Shown: positions 39,201-50,560, counted from the stretch's first letter. The stretch is DNA of 64,000 bases from Opisthocomus hoazin (GCF_030867145.1 NC_134454.1:48233830-48297829); one strand, 5' to 3'. Program-made: numbers and translations. Notes: generated by a model not told the origin, from the letters alone.

Positions 39201-39869
39201 TGAGACTGTACTTATCCAAGTCATGGATGTATTCTACTGAAAAGCAATCAAAATTTGTTGGATTTATCTCCTTAGGTAATGCAAACATAAAATGATGGGT
39301 AGTACATTCACTGTATGAGTAAATCATCCACGTCCAGATTTGTATTTGTTAAATTATTGTGTGAAAGGGTGTATCTAGCGTGAGATGTTTGGTGAACTTG
39401 GTTTCACTTACTAGAGCCTGGATCTTTCTGATCAAACATTAGCAGCAAATCATATTGCTTGATTTTGCTGCACAATCAGGAAGCCTGCTGTGAAAAGCAG
39501 TGAGATTCAGGACCTTCTAGGTTCCTAGGTGTGTTTTGCAGCAGTATTTGTGTGAGGTGCATGAATTTCTGGCTTTTGGAGTGTGTCATGAGCTACATTT
39601 TTCTATCAGGCAGGTTTAGAGAGCTTGTAAAAAAAGTCTTGTTGGGTCCAGCTGCCAGTGGTTGTTTTCTTGCAGCTTTTTTATGGTGTTGGATACGTCG
39701 GTGGCTGTAGGATTAGCATGAACTCTTTAAACAGAAGTTAATGCTTGACAGAATTGGTTACTAAATGTGTGTTTTTCCTGTACTGCTGGCTCCGGATAAG
39801 AGCGTTCCTGTGAGGCAGGAGATACTAATCGTGCTCTGCAGGCTGCGTGCAGTTCACTGTAACCCACAT
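30228..39869. other. gene-free DNA upstream of FBP1
   Basis: About 9.6 kb between the small CpG cluster and the FBP1 promoter island. I see no coding exon, RNA gene or named repeat; open frames are short and lack family motifs. A short tandem repeat (GCACCTTTTCT twice, 35569-35597) and a small hairpin (CTCTCATC/GATGAGAG, about 33423-33441) are present. Distal FBP1 enhancers or alternative 5' exons could be here but are not visible by eye. Confidence 0.45.
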
Positions 39870-40226
39870 ACCACACTCGCGTGTTTTGCAATCAAGCGGT
39901 GAAACGAAGCGGACCCCTGAATTTTCGGGTGTGCTTTCAGGAGCGTGAGCATTGAAGTGCGAGCGCTGCAGACGCCGAAGAGCTTGCCAGGACCCGCGTC
40001 TCGATTCAGTTTTCCGTGCCATTCACATACCGGGTGCCTCAAGCGTATGTTTTACACACGCACACCCCCCAAAATGCGTGGGAACGGGACACGATGGGGT
40101 TAAAAAAAAAAAAGGCTGCTTCGAGGTTGTTACGGGGGGGGGGGGGGGCAGAGGGAGGTGGAGGGATGCTGCTATCCTCATCCTCATCTCCATCCCTGCC
40201 TTCATCCAGCCTGGAGGGATGCGGGA

Positions 40227-40286
40227 GGAGGTGGCGAGAGCCCCGGGGAGGGGGGTCCCCCCCGCCCCGGGGCTCTCGCCACCTCC
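40227..40286. repeat. 22-bp perfect inverted repeat just upstream of the FBP1 start codon
   Basis: The left arm 40227-40248 and right arm 40265-40286 are exact reverse complements (22 of 22 pairs). Each contains GGTGGCGAGAGCCCCGGGG or its complement. The 16-base spacer 40249-40264 is itself G6-T-C7, which can add six more pairs. The predicted hairpin would be very GC-rich and stable. It ends 89 bases before the FBP1 ATG, so it is either in the core promoter or in the 5' UTR. It may be real or a sequencing/assembly fold-back artefact. Confidence 0.97.
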
Positions 40287-40374
40287 CCCCGCCCCCTGCC
40301 ACGCCCATGCCACGCCCCACCGGGGTTAGTGGCGGTGGTGACGGCCGGGGCTCCACTCTCCCGCCGCCGCCACC

Positions 40375-40544
40375 ATGACGGACCGTTCCGCCTTCGACAC
40401 CGATGTCATCACCATGACCCGCTTCGTGATGGAGGAAGGCAGGAGGGCCAAGGGCACGGGGGAGTTCACGCAGCTCCTCAACTCCCTCTGCACGGCCATC
40501 AAAGCCATCTCCACCGCCGTCCGCAAAGCGGGGATCGCCAACCT
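40375..40544 (+). CDS. FBP1: FBP1 coding exon 1
   Basis: 170 nt from the ATG to the donor CT|GTGAGT. Encodes the N-terminal regulatory helix and the AMP-binding loop ([19 protein letters not shown]). The start is fixed by the Kozak context and by similarity with MADQAPFDTD-type N termini. Codon 57 is split 2+1 across intron 1. Confidence 0.97.
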
Positions 40545-43500
40545 GTGAGTCCCGGGGTGCCTCCCTGCATCCCCGCGGGTCCTAGGGGATCCTGCCGGGG
40601 CGGTGGGGATGGGGGGAGGCACCCGAGCGGCGTGTGCGTGGTGTTGCATCCACCCACCCCCTTGCACAGAGCTGTAACTCCTGCTGCATCCTGAACTCTC
40701 GATTTCCTCAACTGAAGTGGCTCCTGTGATTTTTTTAAACAGTGTAAGGCATGCAGTCTTTGACAGGTGTTTGCTGCTGACAGACGTCTGCTGCTGACAG
40801 ACCTTCGTGCAGACCCTCGGCGGGTTTGGGTGCTTCGAACCAGAAGACCAAACGAACAGGCTGAAAGACAGCCCTGTCAAAATATGGCTGAATTATTGCT
40901 CATTGTGGCCGGTAGCTTAATATCAAAACAACATTCTGTGCTATGAGGCGTTTAATGGAATTCGGTGGGGTGTTTTTTCACATTGCGTCACAGCAGCTCG
41001 AGTTTCTCTTGGATGTCTAAGGCGTTTAGAAAGAGCACTGGCTAGGAACAGTTGTTGTCTGTAGTCAACCAGTTAGAGGGGATTTGCTCTGGAGATGCGT
41101 CAGAAGGAAGTTAAGAGGGCTTGAAATGTTAAATAGCTGAAACTGGTTGTAGGTAACTAACGCCCCTAAACACTTTGCGTATTGTTGACAAGCTGCATTG
41201 TGTGCTGACCAGGGCTTTAGACATGGGCTGCTTCATTACTTTATGGAAAGCATAGTAGAAAGAAAATTAATTTGCCTCTACAGACCATGTAGTGGAAAAT
41301 ACAATAAGCAAAAGGCCTCTGGCAATACAGAGTAACATTTACTACAAAATGTATCAAAGAGCTGAAAAATTTGGTGACTGAAGTTAATAAAATAGAAGCA
41401 ACTGCAAGAGAGAATAGAAATCCTCCACTTCATGTATGTTTGAACTATTTTTGTCTGTTCTGACTTCAGACTTTATATAACTGTGATAGTTTTTTGATCA
41501 CTACATGCGAACCCTTCCACGTGCCTCCTGTGCCTCTCAGCAAAGACCCGGGCTTCCCACCTGTGACCTGATTTGTAACAGCCAAAGGTCCCACTCCTCA
41601 TGTGTCCTACACGTGTGTGTGTGGACAGCTGCCCGCAGGTCCCATGCCTTGCCTCACTATACCCTGCGGTGGGCTGGAGTCTCCACACCAGTGCTGGGGT
41701 AGCCAGCTTCGGACTCATGAGCCTCCACAAGCAGATCTCCCACCGGGTTTTATAGGCACTGGTGGGATTTTATTTGGCTATCAGGATATCCTTGGCGAGC
41801 AAGTAGGGATGGCCAGGGCCCGTTTCCTTGGTTCGTCCCCAGGCTCGGCTGTGTGCTCAGTGCTGCCCAGCAGCTGAGGTGCAGAACAGCGGGGGAAGCC
41901 ACAGCCCCTTCCCAGCCGCGGGCTCGGCGCAGGGCACCTGGCTGTCCCCTCCCAGGGCTCCCCAACAGCTGAGGTGTGAGACCTGTAGCTGCTGGACCAA
42001 CAGAGGTTTTTTTGCTCTGAGGATGAGGACTCGTTCCGCTGCTCGCAAGCGTGGTGTTCAAAGTACGCTGTTTTCACACTTGCAGAGAAATTATTAAGCC
42101 ACTGCAGCAGAGTGAGAAAGACAGAGAGTTATGCCAGGTCTTGTTCTTTGTCTCATTGAATTAACCCAAAGAAACGCCGTAAGTTCCTGAAGTAGTGTGT
42201 TCAGCATTATCGTGAAAACCTGAAATACCAGTATTCAGCCTAATCAATGAATCGTAGCTGAAGTATGTAAGAGTCATCTGAATATGTACAGAGCTGGCTA
42301 TTGTTTTTCTCTTCCAAGAGCTAAACTTCCCCTCTCTCTGTTTGCATGCTTTCGAAATCACCTATCACAAGGTCTCCTGGGACTTCCTGATGCCAGATGG
42401 TTTGATTCTGATTAGCATGCAGGGTTTTATTTGTGTTTCATGTTTGTATTTCTCAGTTTTATTCCCAAGGAAATGTTTGCTACTTAAAATCAGAACTGAA
42501 AACATTGAACCATAAAAATGTTGATTTATCTGCAAGCAAAGTGTTTTTACTGCAATTTGTACATCATATTGCTAGCCAGGAGCAAATTGCATAGGAAGTT
42601 ATAACAGAACTAGTGTCGTCAGATTCATCATTACTTTTTAAGTTTAAGTTCTCCAGTGAAGTCTTAGCTTTTAGGGTCTGCAGCTATAATATCAGAGCCT
42701 AGGATTCAGGGCGGTACCTAGGCCTTCAACTGAGGAGCTCATCAGACAACACAACTATTGTAACTCAGCCTTCACAGCCTTCTCTGGCTATGTTTGCCTC
42801 TAGTTTAGGGCCTATTGAAAGGTGATTCCTTGTTTGGTGTTCCTCACATTCCGTGTCTTCTAGATTTGCCACGACAGCTGATGTTAGCAGGCCTCAGCAA
42901 GAATCCATTGGACAATAAATAAAAAACAGGCTTAGAGAACTGAGATATCACCCAAAAGTGCTGTTTGTTTTACAAATATGAAGTTGCTAGAAACAGAGCA
43001 CTTTGGAAGATGTAGTGCCCTGTTCTCACGAAACGCTCTCTCTTGCCGTTGCTCTAGCTATGGGATTGCTGGGTCCACCAATGTGACAGGAGATCAAGTA
43101 AAGAAGTTGGACATCCTTTCCAACGATCTGGTGATTAACATGCTCAAGTCATCCTTCAGTACGTGCGTTATTGTGTCAGAAGAAAACAAAGATGCTGTGA
43201 TAGTGGAAACTGAAAAAAGGGTTAGTAGCTTTAAAGTTTCTCTGTGCTTTGTTTCAGATCAGCCTTTACAGGTGTATTGCTTCAGAGCTGAGAAACTGAA
43301 ACCAAGCCAAAAATGTCAGAAAACACATACTTTTCTATATTGGCAAATGAAGTGGGGGGGAGTGTGTGGAGAGACTGTCAGTCAACATTTGTCCTTTGTG
43401 TTATTTCTGCTCTGGAGACTGATGTTTGTTTTTGTTTTTTTTTTTTTTTTCTGTTGTTCCTCCTCACCTTCTTTTTTCCCCCACCTTTTCCTGATTGTGA

Positions 43501-46500
43501 AGGAAACTTATTTCTTGTTTATCCCATCTGATCTCTGGAACCATGCTCTGAGTCAGTCAAGGCCTTTTGTAAAGTAGCTTTGCCGGTAGGACACTGAGGA
43601 ACTGTTCTGTGCAGGCCAAATCTCGAGTGCTTCAATTCAGGCAAATTCTCCTTGAAACCCATGAAAGACTTAGCAACAATGAAACAAAAATAATTTTTAC
43701 TTATTTATTATTTATTATTATTTATATTCACAAGTCTGCATGCACTTGTTGGGTGATAGATCCTTTTTCCTAGCTAATATTTTGGTGTGATTTTGTAAAA
43801 ATCTGAGTGAAAATTTAGCAAAAACAAACAACTAAAACACACTTTAGAAGTAGAATAGCATTTACTTTGTCAAAGCAGATCTTTCTTTCTCTCCCTGTTG
43901 AGAAATCTTCAGAATTGATTTTATAGGCATTGGATGAACAAAGATTGCTTTAGATCTGAATAAATATGATTTTAGATCCTCAAAGATCACCAAGGGAGGC
44001 TCAGTGTTAATCCTTTTCTAAATTAAATGTGAGTTAATATGGTGTTTTTATCAGAATTCTTACCGAGAATTCTTACCTGCAGAGCACAGCACTGCCGGAC
44101 TTCAGTAAGTTTCTGGCATGCAGGGTGAAATCAAATAAAAAGCAAACACTTCTTGTTGTTACACAGGTTTATTGAAATGACTGTGGGTAGAACAGGGGGA
44201 AAACAAGCTATTTAAAAGGTACAGTTGATTCAGCTGTTTTCCCTGTACTGGCAATTTCCTGTACCTACAGGAATCCTTAATACAGCAATAGGCAGTGACC
44301 ATTATTTTTGGGGGGAAAAACCCTCAAGCACCAGGATAAGGCCACAGACTGTCTAAGGTAATTTCTGACAATCTGTCCATTCAGAGCACAGATGAAGTGA
44401 AATGTATAGGTTATGAATGTCAAGTGTTAAAGGCCTTTTTAATGTGTCTGATTTTAGCTCTGCATGAAAAAGGCTGATCTTCATTTGTCTTTTTCCGTAT
44501 AATTCAGAAAGCTATTTTGTTAGACATGAGAAACTGTAGCCTAAGTGATAGGTATTACAGGATATCCATCAAAATGGACTGGCATTAATGAAATAGATGA
44601 ACATAAACTAACCATAAAAAAAGTATTCTTTTTTTTTTAATGTTAAAAATTGTGTAGGAAAACTTCACCTTTACAGTGTCCTCATCTGTTACTTACTTTA
44701 AAAATTTCCCAGCTTCTGCTGTGGCACAAATCACACAGCTGTAATCAAGAATGAAATCTGGGCCAAAGAATTTCCAACATTTGATTTCAGTTCCTTCATA
44801 ATCTACAAAAGCCTTTTAGTTTGTATTGCTTTGAAAGGCTCTGAGAAAATTTACCTACTGAAGTATTTTTATTTGGGTTGGCTAAATAATGTTGCTAATC
44901 TAGTTGTTCTCTCTTTTGTATTTTCTAGGGTAAATACATAGTCTGCGTAGACCCCCTAGATGGCTCATCGAACATTGACTGTCTTGTTTCCATTGGGACC
45001 ATCTTTGCCATCTATAGAAAGGTATAATGCTTTCATGTAAGACAGGAAAAGCTATTATTGTGCATCTTTTGATGAAGTGTAATTGCATGTGAAGACTTAA
45101 TAAAATCTAACTAAATTGGTTTGTGAAAGAGACTTTCAGGACCAGCTTAAGTTAAATCTGCTGTTTCACAGTCACTTGTATACAACATTTGTGAGAATTT
45201 GCATTATTCTCTTAGAAAACGCAGTAGCTATATGTACATGGAAGCCTGGCTGATATTTAATTAGTCAGCTGAAGGAATTACCCCTTACAAAAAAATTAGG
45301 TCTTAGATTTCATGAATATTTGTGTTGAGACAAAATACCACGTGGCTGTCATCTACCTGGGGAATGTGCTTTCAGGTTTTCTTGTTCTCTGTATTAATAG
45401 TCCTGCTAGCCTGAGGTCAGGCTTCAAACACAATCCAGAGCTGAAACATGGCATGTGCATTTGAGGTGTCTAATTCATTCTGAAAGGCAGAAACCTTGTC
45501 TGAAGGAGCTTGAAATACCGGACTTTCATGTCACAAGATGGGGGAAAATGTAAGTCAGATAAAACACACCTGACTGTCCATTTTAATCATTGTTTACATG
45601 TTGTCATACCTCCCAAAGTAACTATGTACAGCTTCATTTTTGTGTGAAGCAAAAGAACACAAAAAAATCCAGAGTACTTTTGATCAGCTGTGAACTCCGT
45701 GAGTCTTGTTTCATTGACTGCTTTTCAACTGTGCCTCGGAGTTTTCCTCCAAGTGTGTTCATCATCACCTCCAAGGGGGTTCACAGCTCTATATTATCTT
45801 CTTAATCCTTTCCTGCTTCCTGCATTCCAAGTAGGCTTATACAAGAACATTTCTAGATCAGTGTGTTTGTCTCCTCCATGTAATTTGTATTAGTGCATCC
45901 AGTAGGAATCTCAGCTGTGGATTGTGGAAGCATATGTGCCACCTCATGCATGGATATGGAGTAGAAGGCCGTCACTATCCCAGACAGTCCAGTTATGTAC
46001 CAGCTATAGAAATGAAGTTGACTATGCTCCTTCTTATTCTAGATGTCCCCTGATGAACCTTCTGGGAAAGATGCTTTACAACCCGGACGTAATCTTGTGG
46101 CAGCTGGTTATGCTCTCTATGGGAGTGCCACAATGCTGGTACTGGCCACTTCTGCTGGAGGTGTCAACTGTTTCATGCTGGATCCGGTGAGAATGACTTC
46201 TATTTCTTTGTTTCTTTATTCGGGATAACAAGGCACTGTCTATAAGAACAGTTTGTCCCACAAAAAATCAAACAAAGGCGCAATTTTCAAGCTAACATGG
46301 AGGAATGAAGTACATTTCATAACCCATCAGCAGTAATGTCAAGAGATTTTTGCGTTCTGCCTGCCCGCTGCAGCAGCACTATATGTGATTAAACAACGGG
46401 AAGACAGCCGAGTCGGTGAAGCAAATATACAGCATGTGCCAAATCATGTGATACTTAAAATGAGCTGTTTAAGACATGTTTATCTTTTCCTTAATGCTAG

Positions 46501-49500
46501 CACCTTAGTAAACCAGAGAAGCAGAAATATTTAACCTTATTCTGTGTTTTCAGATCCCACCATTATGTGTAAAAGAGTAAGTGATGTGTGTGGGTGCGTT
46601 TGATGTTCTAGCATGCACTGACCATATGAGTTTTAAAATAAGTCATATTGATCATAGCAGAAAGTAGTTTGCTTTCGTGACCCTTTTGTTAGTAATCAAT
46701 TATTCAGGCTGTGCCACCTGCCACTAGTAAATTTTTAGATCCCGCAGTGGTCAAGCAGCAGGAAATACAACTTGGTGCTCCCTTTTAAGTAACTGCTTAA
46801 GTAGCTGCATGTACTTTTGTCTATATTCAGATACCAGATTTAACTCTTGAGCATGCGTGCATGTGATTTTTTTTATTTTTAGCACCAACTTTTGAATTTA
46901 CTTTAGTGAAAATTAAACAGACCAGCCCTTGGTTACATAGACTGGCTCACCTCACTCCAGGCTTCCAGTTAGCCCAAGCTAAGATGAACTGGAATTTATT
47001 AATATCTGCAGCTATTTGAAGATGTTTATGCATCGCTTCAACCAGCATGCTCAATTTCCAGACTCCTCAGAGCTGTACTTTTACTGTAAGTCGAGGAAAA
47101 CAGTGGAAAGCTAAATAAATTTACAGGCAACAGCATTTTTTTGGCATAGATAAGTGACAGAGAGCTGGAAATGGCAATATGAAGAAGCCTGCATGACTCC
47201 AGGACTTGTGCTTGCTTTGTGTTTTATGGATAAACAAAACACTTTGCATCTAGCTGCAAGCACCACTTTTTCATAAGTACTGAAATATTAAAGAAAGTGG
47301 CAGCTATACTAAATTTTTCCAAAATTGTGTGTGTGAATGGTTTTTGCCTTGGTTTGTAAATAAACAAACAATTAATGCTAACAGATTGTTTTTCTTTCTT
47401 ATTGTTAGGCGATTGGAGAATTCATTTTGGTGGATAGGGATGTGAAAATCAAAAAGAAGGGAAATATCTACAGTCTCAATGAAGGCTATGCTAAATACTT
47501 CGATCCAGCAGTCACAGAGTATCTCAAAAAGAAGAAATTCCCTGAGGTAAAAGATCCTGTTTCAAAGAAACTTTCTGATGACAGGCAATGCTCACAATTT
47601 CCAACGCTACGTTCAATCACAGTCTCATGCACTGTTCAGAGCATGTTTTCCTTTCTTGTTTATTTGAAATGTATCTTCATTTAGGACTGATAATTAGAGC
47701 AGCAGTCGATGTGACCAAATATTTCACCATCCTTCAGTACTGCACTGCACCACTTTCATATTTTTTTTCATATTTTATTTTCCTTTCTTTCTTTGTTTTT
47801 CCTTTTTTTTTTGTTTGTCTGTTTTATTTTTTTTTTTAAATCTTCCTTCCTGGCTGGGGAACTGAGTAACAGTGCTGGAGGCAAAACCAGGTGTTTGGCA
47901 GTCAAGTAGGGAGGAAGTCTCATCTGATGATGGAGATGTTTGATGGACATACGTGTTAGATCACTGCTTCCTCACTGCGGTATCTGAGTAGACGGAGAGC
48001 TAAGGTGGGGATGACAGTGGGTCATTGCTCAGTGGTAACACAAGCTGGATCCTGAGGGGACCTCTCCCTTGAAAAGCCAGTGTAGCTGCAGGGTCCGCTT
48101 TGTGGTCGTGCAGTTTCCTAGTGTCAGGAGGCCTGAAGCTCTGAGGAATGCCCGTAAAAATCATGTCGGTTCTCATGCCTTACGCTTGTCATCACTGGAG
48201 TTACTACATCAGCAGTGAAGTGTAAACGCTTACTATTGTTACGTGTTCGTGTCCCTTCTTGACTTCCTGATCTTGCTTTGAACAAGGACTGGTGTTTTCA
48301 TATGGCATCGTGCCAGGCTTAAAGTGTTGTTTATTTAGATATTAAAATGAACTCTCTGAAGTATAATAAGGAAATAATATCAGTAGTTGACTGTGTCGTA
48401 GAAGTTGGCGGAAGTGGGTAGAAGAAGTAGGAAAGATCATTTCTTTTGCTACTTGATATTTTTTTTCTGCTAGAAATTAGAAAGCCCAACATCAATTCCT
48501 AACACTTGATCTTTTTGCTATTACAGATGTAGCATTTGCCAAGGGTTAGAGGACTGATGGAGAGCTGGGATGCATTTTCTATTGTTGGCACTACCATTCA
48601 TTCATCCTGAAATCTTCTGTTGGTCCTTTTCCTTGGATATTCCCAATTAGAACATAAGGAGGAAACCAAAATTTTCTCCGAAACTACTGTGAAAATTATG
48701 AGTGAATCACATTATGGAGGAGTTAGATGCTAGGGCCACTAAAGTGTGGGACGGGGGGGAGATTACCCTGAGGTCCTTGAAAGTTACTTTTATTTAACTG
48801 TCGTTCTGTAGGATGGCACTTCGCCATATGGTGGGAGGTACATAGGATCTATGGTGGCTGATGTGCATCGCACACTGGTCTATGGAGGAATCTTTCTGTA
48901 CCCTGCTAACTCCAAGAGTCCCAAAGGAAAGGTAAGCCTAAATAAGCAAAATTATAGAAACTGTTACACTGTTTAGATATTTCCCTATCACAGATCAGTA
49001 TTTTGACTGCAGAACATTTTTTTTATAACTTGGTAGCTTGCATCTGTGATGCGTGGGTATGGCCACCCCTTGCACACTGTCACGAGTGACAGCAACCTGT
49101 TGTCAGACACCTGTATTAGGGCTGCTGATAACCTGTTTCAACTGTACTGTCTACTCTTTATCCCCAAACACATTCAGATTATGGAATGTACCAGGGGATG
49201 TGCTGTTCAAACAGCCTTCTCTGTACCATCTCAGTCCAAACCGTGCTGGCCTCAACCAAGTGAAACATTACAAAGCAAAGTAAACAACCCATATTACCCT
49301 GAGATTCCTATTACAGGCTAGTATGTAGAAACCTAAATGTAGTGCCCCGCTTACGAGAAGCTCTGCCAAAGAGAAGGCCATCTGCATCTTGTACTTGGTG
49401 ACACTGCCTCATCTGTAGGAATGATGCCTGGCTGCCTCTGCCAGGATGACAGTCGGTCAGGGAAGATCACACGCAGGCTGACAAGGGGACTGTTTATTCA

Positions 49501-50560
49501 CAAAGACCTTTCATCTGTTTCGTAATTGTCCATAAATTGTTGCTTCAGGTTGCAGATAAGATACAGTTATTCATTAGAGAAACCTAATGGCACTCTCAGG
49601 GCTAGTGTTTTTCTTTCTTTTCACACAGGCCTACATGGTCTGCTGCCTTGATACAGGTTGCGTCTTACATACGAGCTTTATCTCTGTGTAAAGAACACAA
49701 TGCAAACATGAGCTATGGGGAAAGCACTCAAATTGGGCAAACCCAGCATTTGCTGTGGGTTTTTTTTAAGAAAAATCTACACAATTTCATAGAATCATAC
49801 AATGCTTTGGGTTGGAAGGGACCTTTAGAGGTCACGTACCCCAACCCCCCTGCAGTGAGCAGGGACATCTTCAACCAGATCAGGTTGCTCAGAGCCCCGT
49901 CCAACCTGGCCCTGAATGTTTCGAGGGATGGGGCCTCTGCTACCTCGCTCGGCAATCTGTTCCAGTATTTCACCACCCTCATGGTAAAAAATTTCTTCCT
50001 TACATCTAGTCTAAATCTACCTTCTCTTGGTTTAAAGCCATTGCTCCTTGTTCTATCGCAACAAGCCCTGCTGAAAATATTTTCCCCATCTTTCCTATAG
50101 GCCGCCTTCAGCTACTGAAAGGCTGCTATAAGGTCTCCCCGCAGCCTTCTCTTCTCCAGGCTGAACAAGCCCGACTCTCTCAGCCTGTCCTCACTGGAGA
50201 GCTGCTCCAGCCCTCCTATCATAATTTTATTCTTGAGTCAAAGTTTATATGAAATACGGTGTATTTGGAGTGCGGACTGGTTTTAAATCAAATGCCAAAT
50301 GTATTTACATTTCACGATTCTCGGCATCGCCTGGCCTGACCACTGCTGTTTTGATTTCTGTCTTCTAGCTGAGACTGCTCTATGAATGCAATCCTATGGC
50401 TTTCGTTATTGAGAAGGCTGGGGGGATAGCAACAACCGGGCATCATGCAATACTAGACATAGTGCCTGAGGATATCCACCAAAGAGTGCCTATTGTCTTG
50501 GGATCTCCTGATGATGTGAAGGAGTACCTTGAGATGGTCAAGAAGCATTCAACTAAGTAA
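40375..50560 (+). CDS. FBP1: fructose-1,6-bisphosphatase 1 (liver type), complete, seven coding exons
   Basis: Cytosolic gluconeogenic enzyme: hydrolyses fructose-1,6-bisphosphate to fructose-6-phosphate plus phosphate with Mg2+; homotetramer inhibited by AMP and fructose-2,6-bisphosphate. Coding exons: 40375-40544, 43058-43220, 44929-45021, 46043-46186, 47409-47546, 48812-48931, 50369-50560; joined length 1,020 nt, 339 codons plus stop. All introns are GT-AG and phases match the known vertebrate gene. Seen motifs (mature human numbering): AMP loop GTGE at 26-29; metal ligands Glu97/Glu98 (SEEN); DPLDGSS at 118-124; NEGY; Arg243-Tyr244; Lys274, Arg276, Glu280. Liver-type markers are Glu20, Gln69 (GDQVKK) and GVNCFMLDP. 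It is one residue longer than human FBP1 because exon 4 carries an extra codon (LATSAGGVN). Odd residues: Phe at 30, Val at 117, Asn at 207. FBP2 lies downstream on the same strand. Confidence 0.97.
40545..43057 (+). other. FBP1 intron 1
   Basis: About 2.5 kb. The first 80 bases are still in the CpG island. No repeat or RNA gene recognised. It includes a moderately GC-rich patch near 41500-42000 that could hold regulatory sites. Confidence 0.85.
43058..43220 (+). CDS. FBP1: FBP1 coding exon 2
   Basis: 163 nt, acceptor CTCTAG|C, donor AGG|GTTAGT. Encodes the dynamic loop and the metal-ligand SEEN segment, including Gln at position 69 ([10 protein letters not shown]), the liver-type state at the site where muscle FBP2 has Glu. 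Confidence 0.97.
43221..44928 (+). other. FBP1 intron 2
   Basis: About 1.7 kb. Contains a 16-base T run at 43435-43450 followed by a pyrimidine tract, and a TTA-rich simple stretch at 43696-43727. No gene or CR1 seen. Confidence 0.85.
44929..45021 (+). CDS. FBP1: FBP1 coding exon 3
   Basis: 93 nt, acceptor TTCTAG|G, donor AAAG|GTATAA. Encodes the catalytic [10 protein letters not shown] block and the [14 protein letters not shown] strand. The residue before the catalytic Asp is Val (GTA) where Phe is usual. Confidence 0.97.
45022..46042 (+). other. FBP1 intron 3
   Basis: About 1.0 kb of AT-rich DNA without recognisable repeats. Confidence 0.85.
46043..46186 (+). CDS. FBP1: FBP1 coding exon 4
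   Basis: 144 nt, acceptor TTCTAG|A, donor CCG|GTGAGA. Encodes [19 protein letters not shown] and the GVNCFMLDP strand. It is one codon longer than the 141-nt human exon, the extra residue being in the TSAGG turn. Confidence 0.97.
46187..47408 (+). other. FBP1 intron 4
   Basis: About 1.2 kb of AT-rich DNA without recognisable repeats or RNA genes. Confidence 0.85.
47409..47546 (+). CDS. FBP1: FBP1 coding exon 5
   Basis: 138 nt, acceptor TGTTAG|G, donor GAG|GTAAAA. Encodes [18 protein letters not shown] and [19 protein letters not shown], with substrate-binding Asn and Tyr of NEGY. Asn replaces Lys after KKKG. Confidence 0.97.
47547..48811 (+). other. FBP1 intron 5
   Basis: About 1.3 kb. Contains an extended T/pyrimidine-rich low-complexity stretch at 47755-47842. 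Otherwise nothing recognised. Confidence 0.85.
48812..48931 (+). CDS. FBP1: FBP1 coding exon 6
   Basis: 120 nt, acceptor CTGTAG|G, donor AAAG|GTAAGC. Encodes the [20 protein letters not shown] active-site segment (Arg243, Tyr244, Met248) and the SKSPKGK loop ending in the phosphate-binding Lys274. Confidence 0.97.
49788..50225 (-). mobile_element. CR1 fragment in FBP1 intron 6, antisense
   Basis: Starts with TCATAGAATCAT, the reverse complement of the CR1 tail. It covers the 3' UTR and the C-terminal part of ORF2: the minus strand reads [21 protein letters not shown] near 49982. Homology ends at about 50225, some 140 bp before exon 7. It is antisense to FBP1, the orientation generally tolerated in introns because CR1 signals are not read from the host transcript. 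Confidence 0.94.
50369..50560 (+). CDS. FBP1: FBP1 coding exon 7, with stop codon
   Basis: 192 nt including TAA at 50558-50560; acceptor TTCTAG|C. Begins LRLLYECNP (Arg276, Glu280) and ends [12 protein letters not shown]. The C terminus ends at the same place as the human liver protein apart from one residue. Confidence 0.97.
   Translation: MRLLYECNPMAFVIEKAGGIATTGHHAILDIVPEDIHQRVPIVLGSPDDVKEYLEMVKKHSTK

Larger units (their letters stand above)
39870..40620 (+). promoter_or_regulatory. FBP1: FBP1 CpG-island promoter and 5' region
   Basis: CpG density rises from about 39870 and stays high through exon 1 to about 40620. No canonical TATA box is apparent, consistent with a CpG-island promoter; the start of transcription cannot be read by eye. 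Inside the island are an A12 run (40103-40113 region), a G15 run at 40134-40148, and a 22-bp perfect inverted repeat at 40227-40286. Several upstream ATGs precede the true start if the transcript begins early. The main ATG at 40375 sits in a textbook Kozak context (GCCGCCACCATGA). Confidence 0.7.

Noticed and set aside
39952-40378. Long overlapping frames on both strands of the FBP1 promoter with similar peptides (RWREPRGGG, PPPRGSRHL)
   Set aside because: The mirror-image peptides come from the perfect inverted repeat in GC-rich DNA; they show no protein family and low-complexity composition.
42978-43577. 199-codon frame running through FBP1 exon 2
   Set aside because: Only 43058-43220 is the true exon; the extension crosses the GTTAGT donor and ends in T-rich intron sequence.
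40375-50560. Calling the first gene FBP2 and the second FBP1
   Set aside because: Residues 20, 69, SLCTA versus SMLTA, CLVSIG versus CLA, and GVNCFMLDP all place the upstream gene with liver FBP1 and the downstream one with muscle FBP2.
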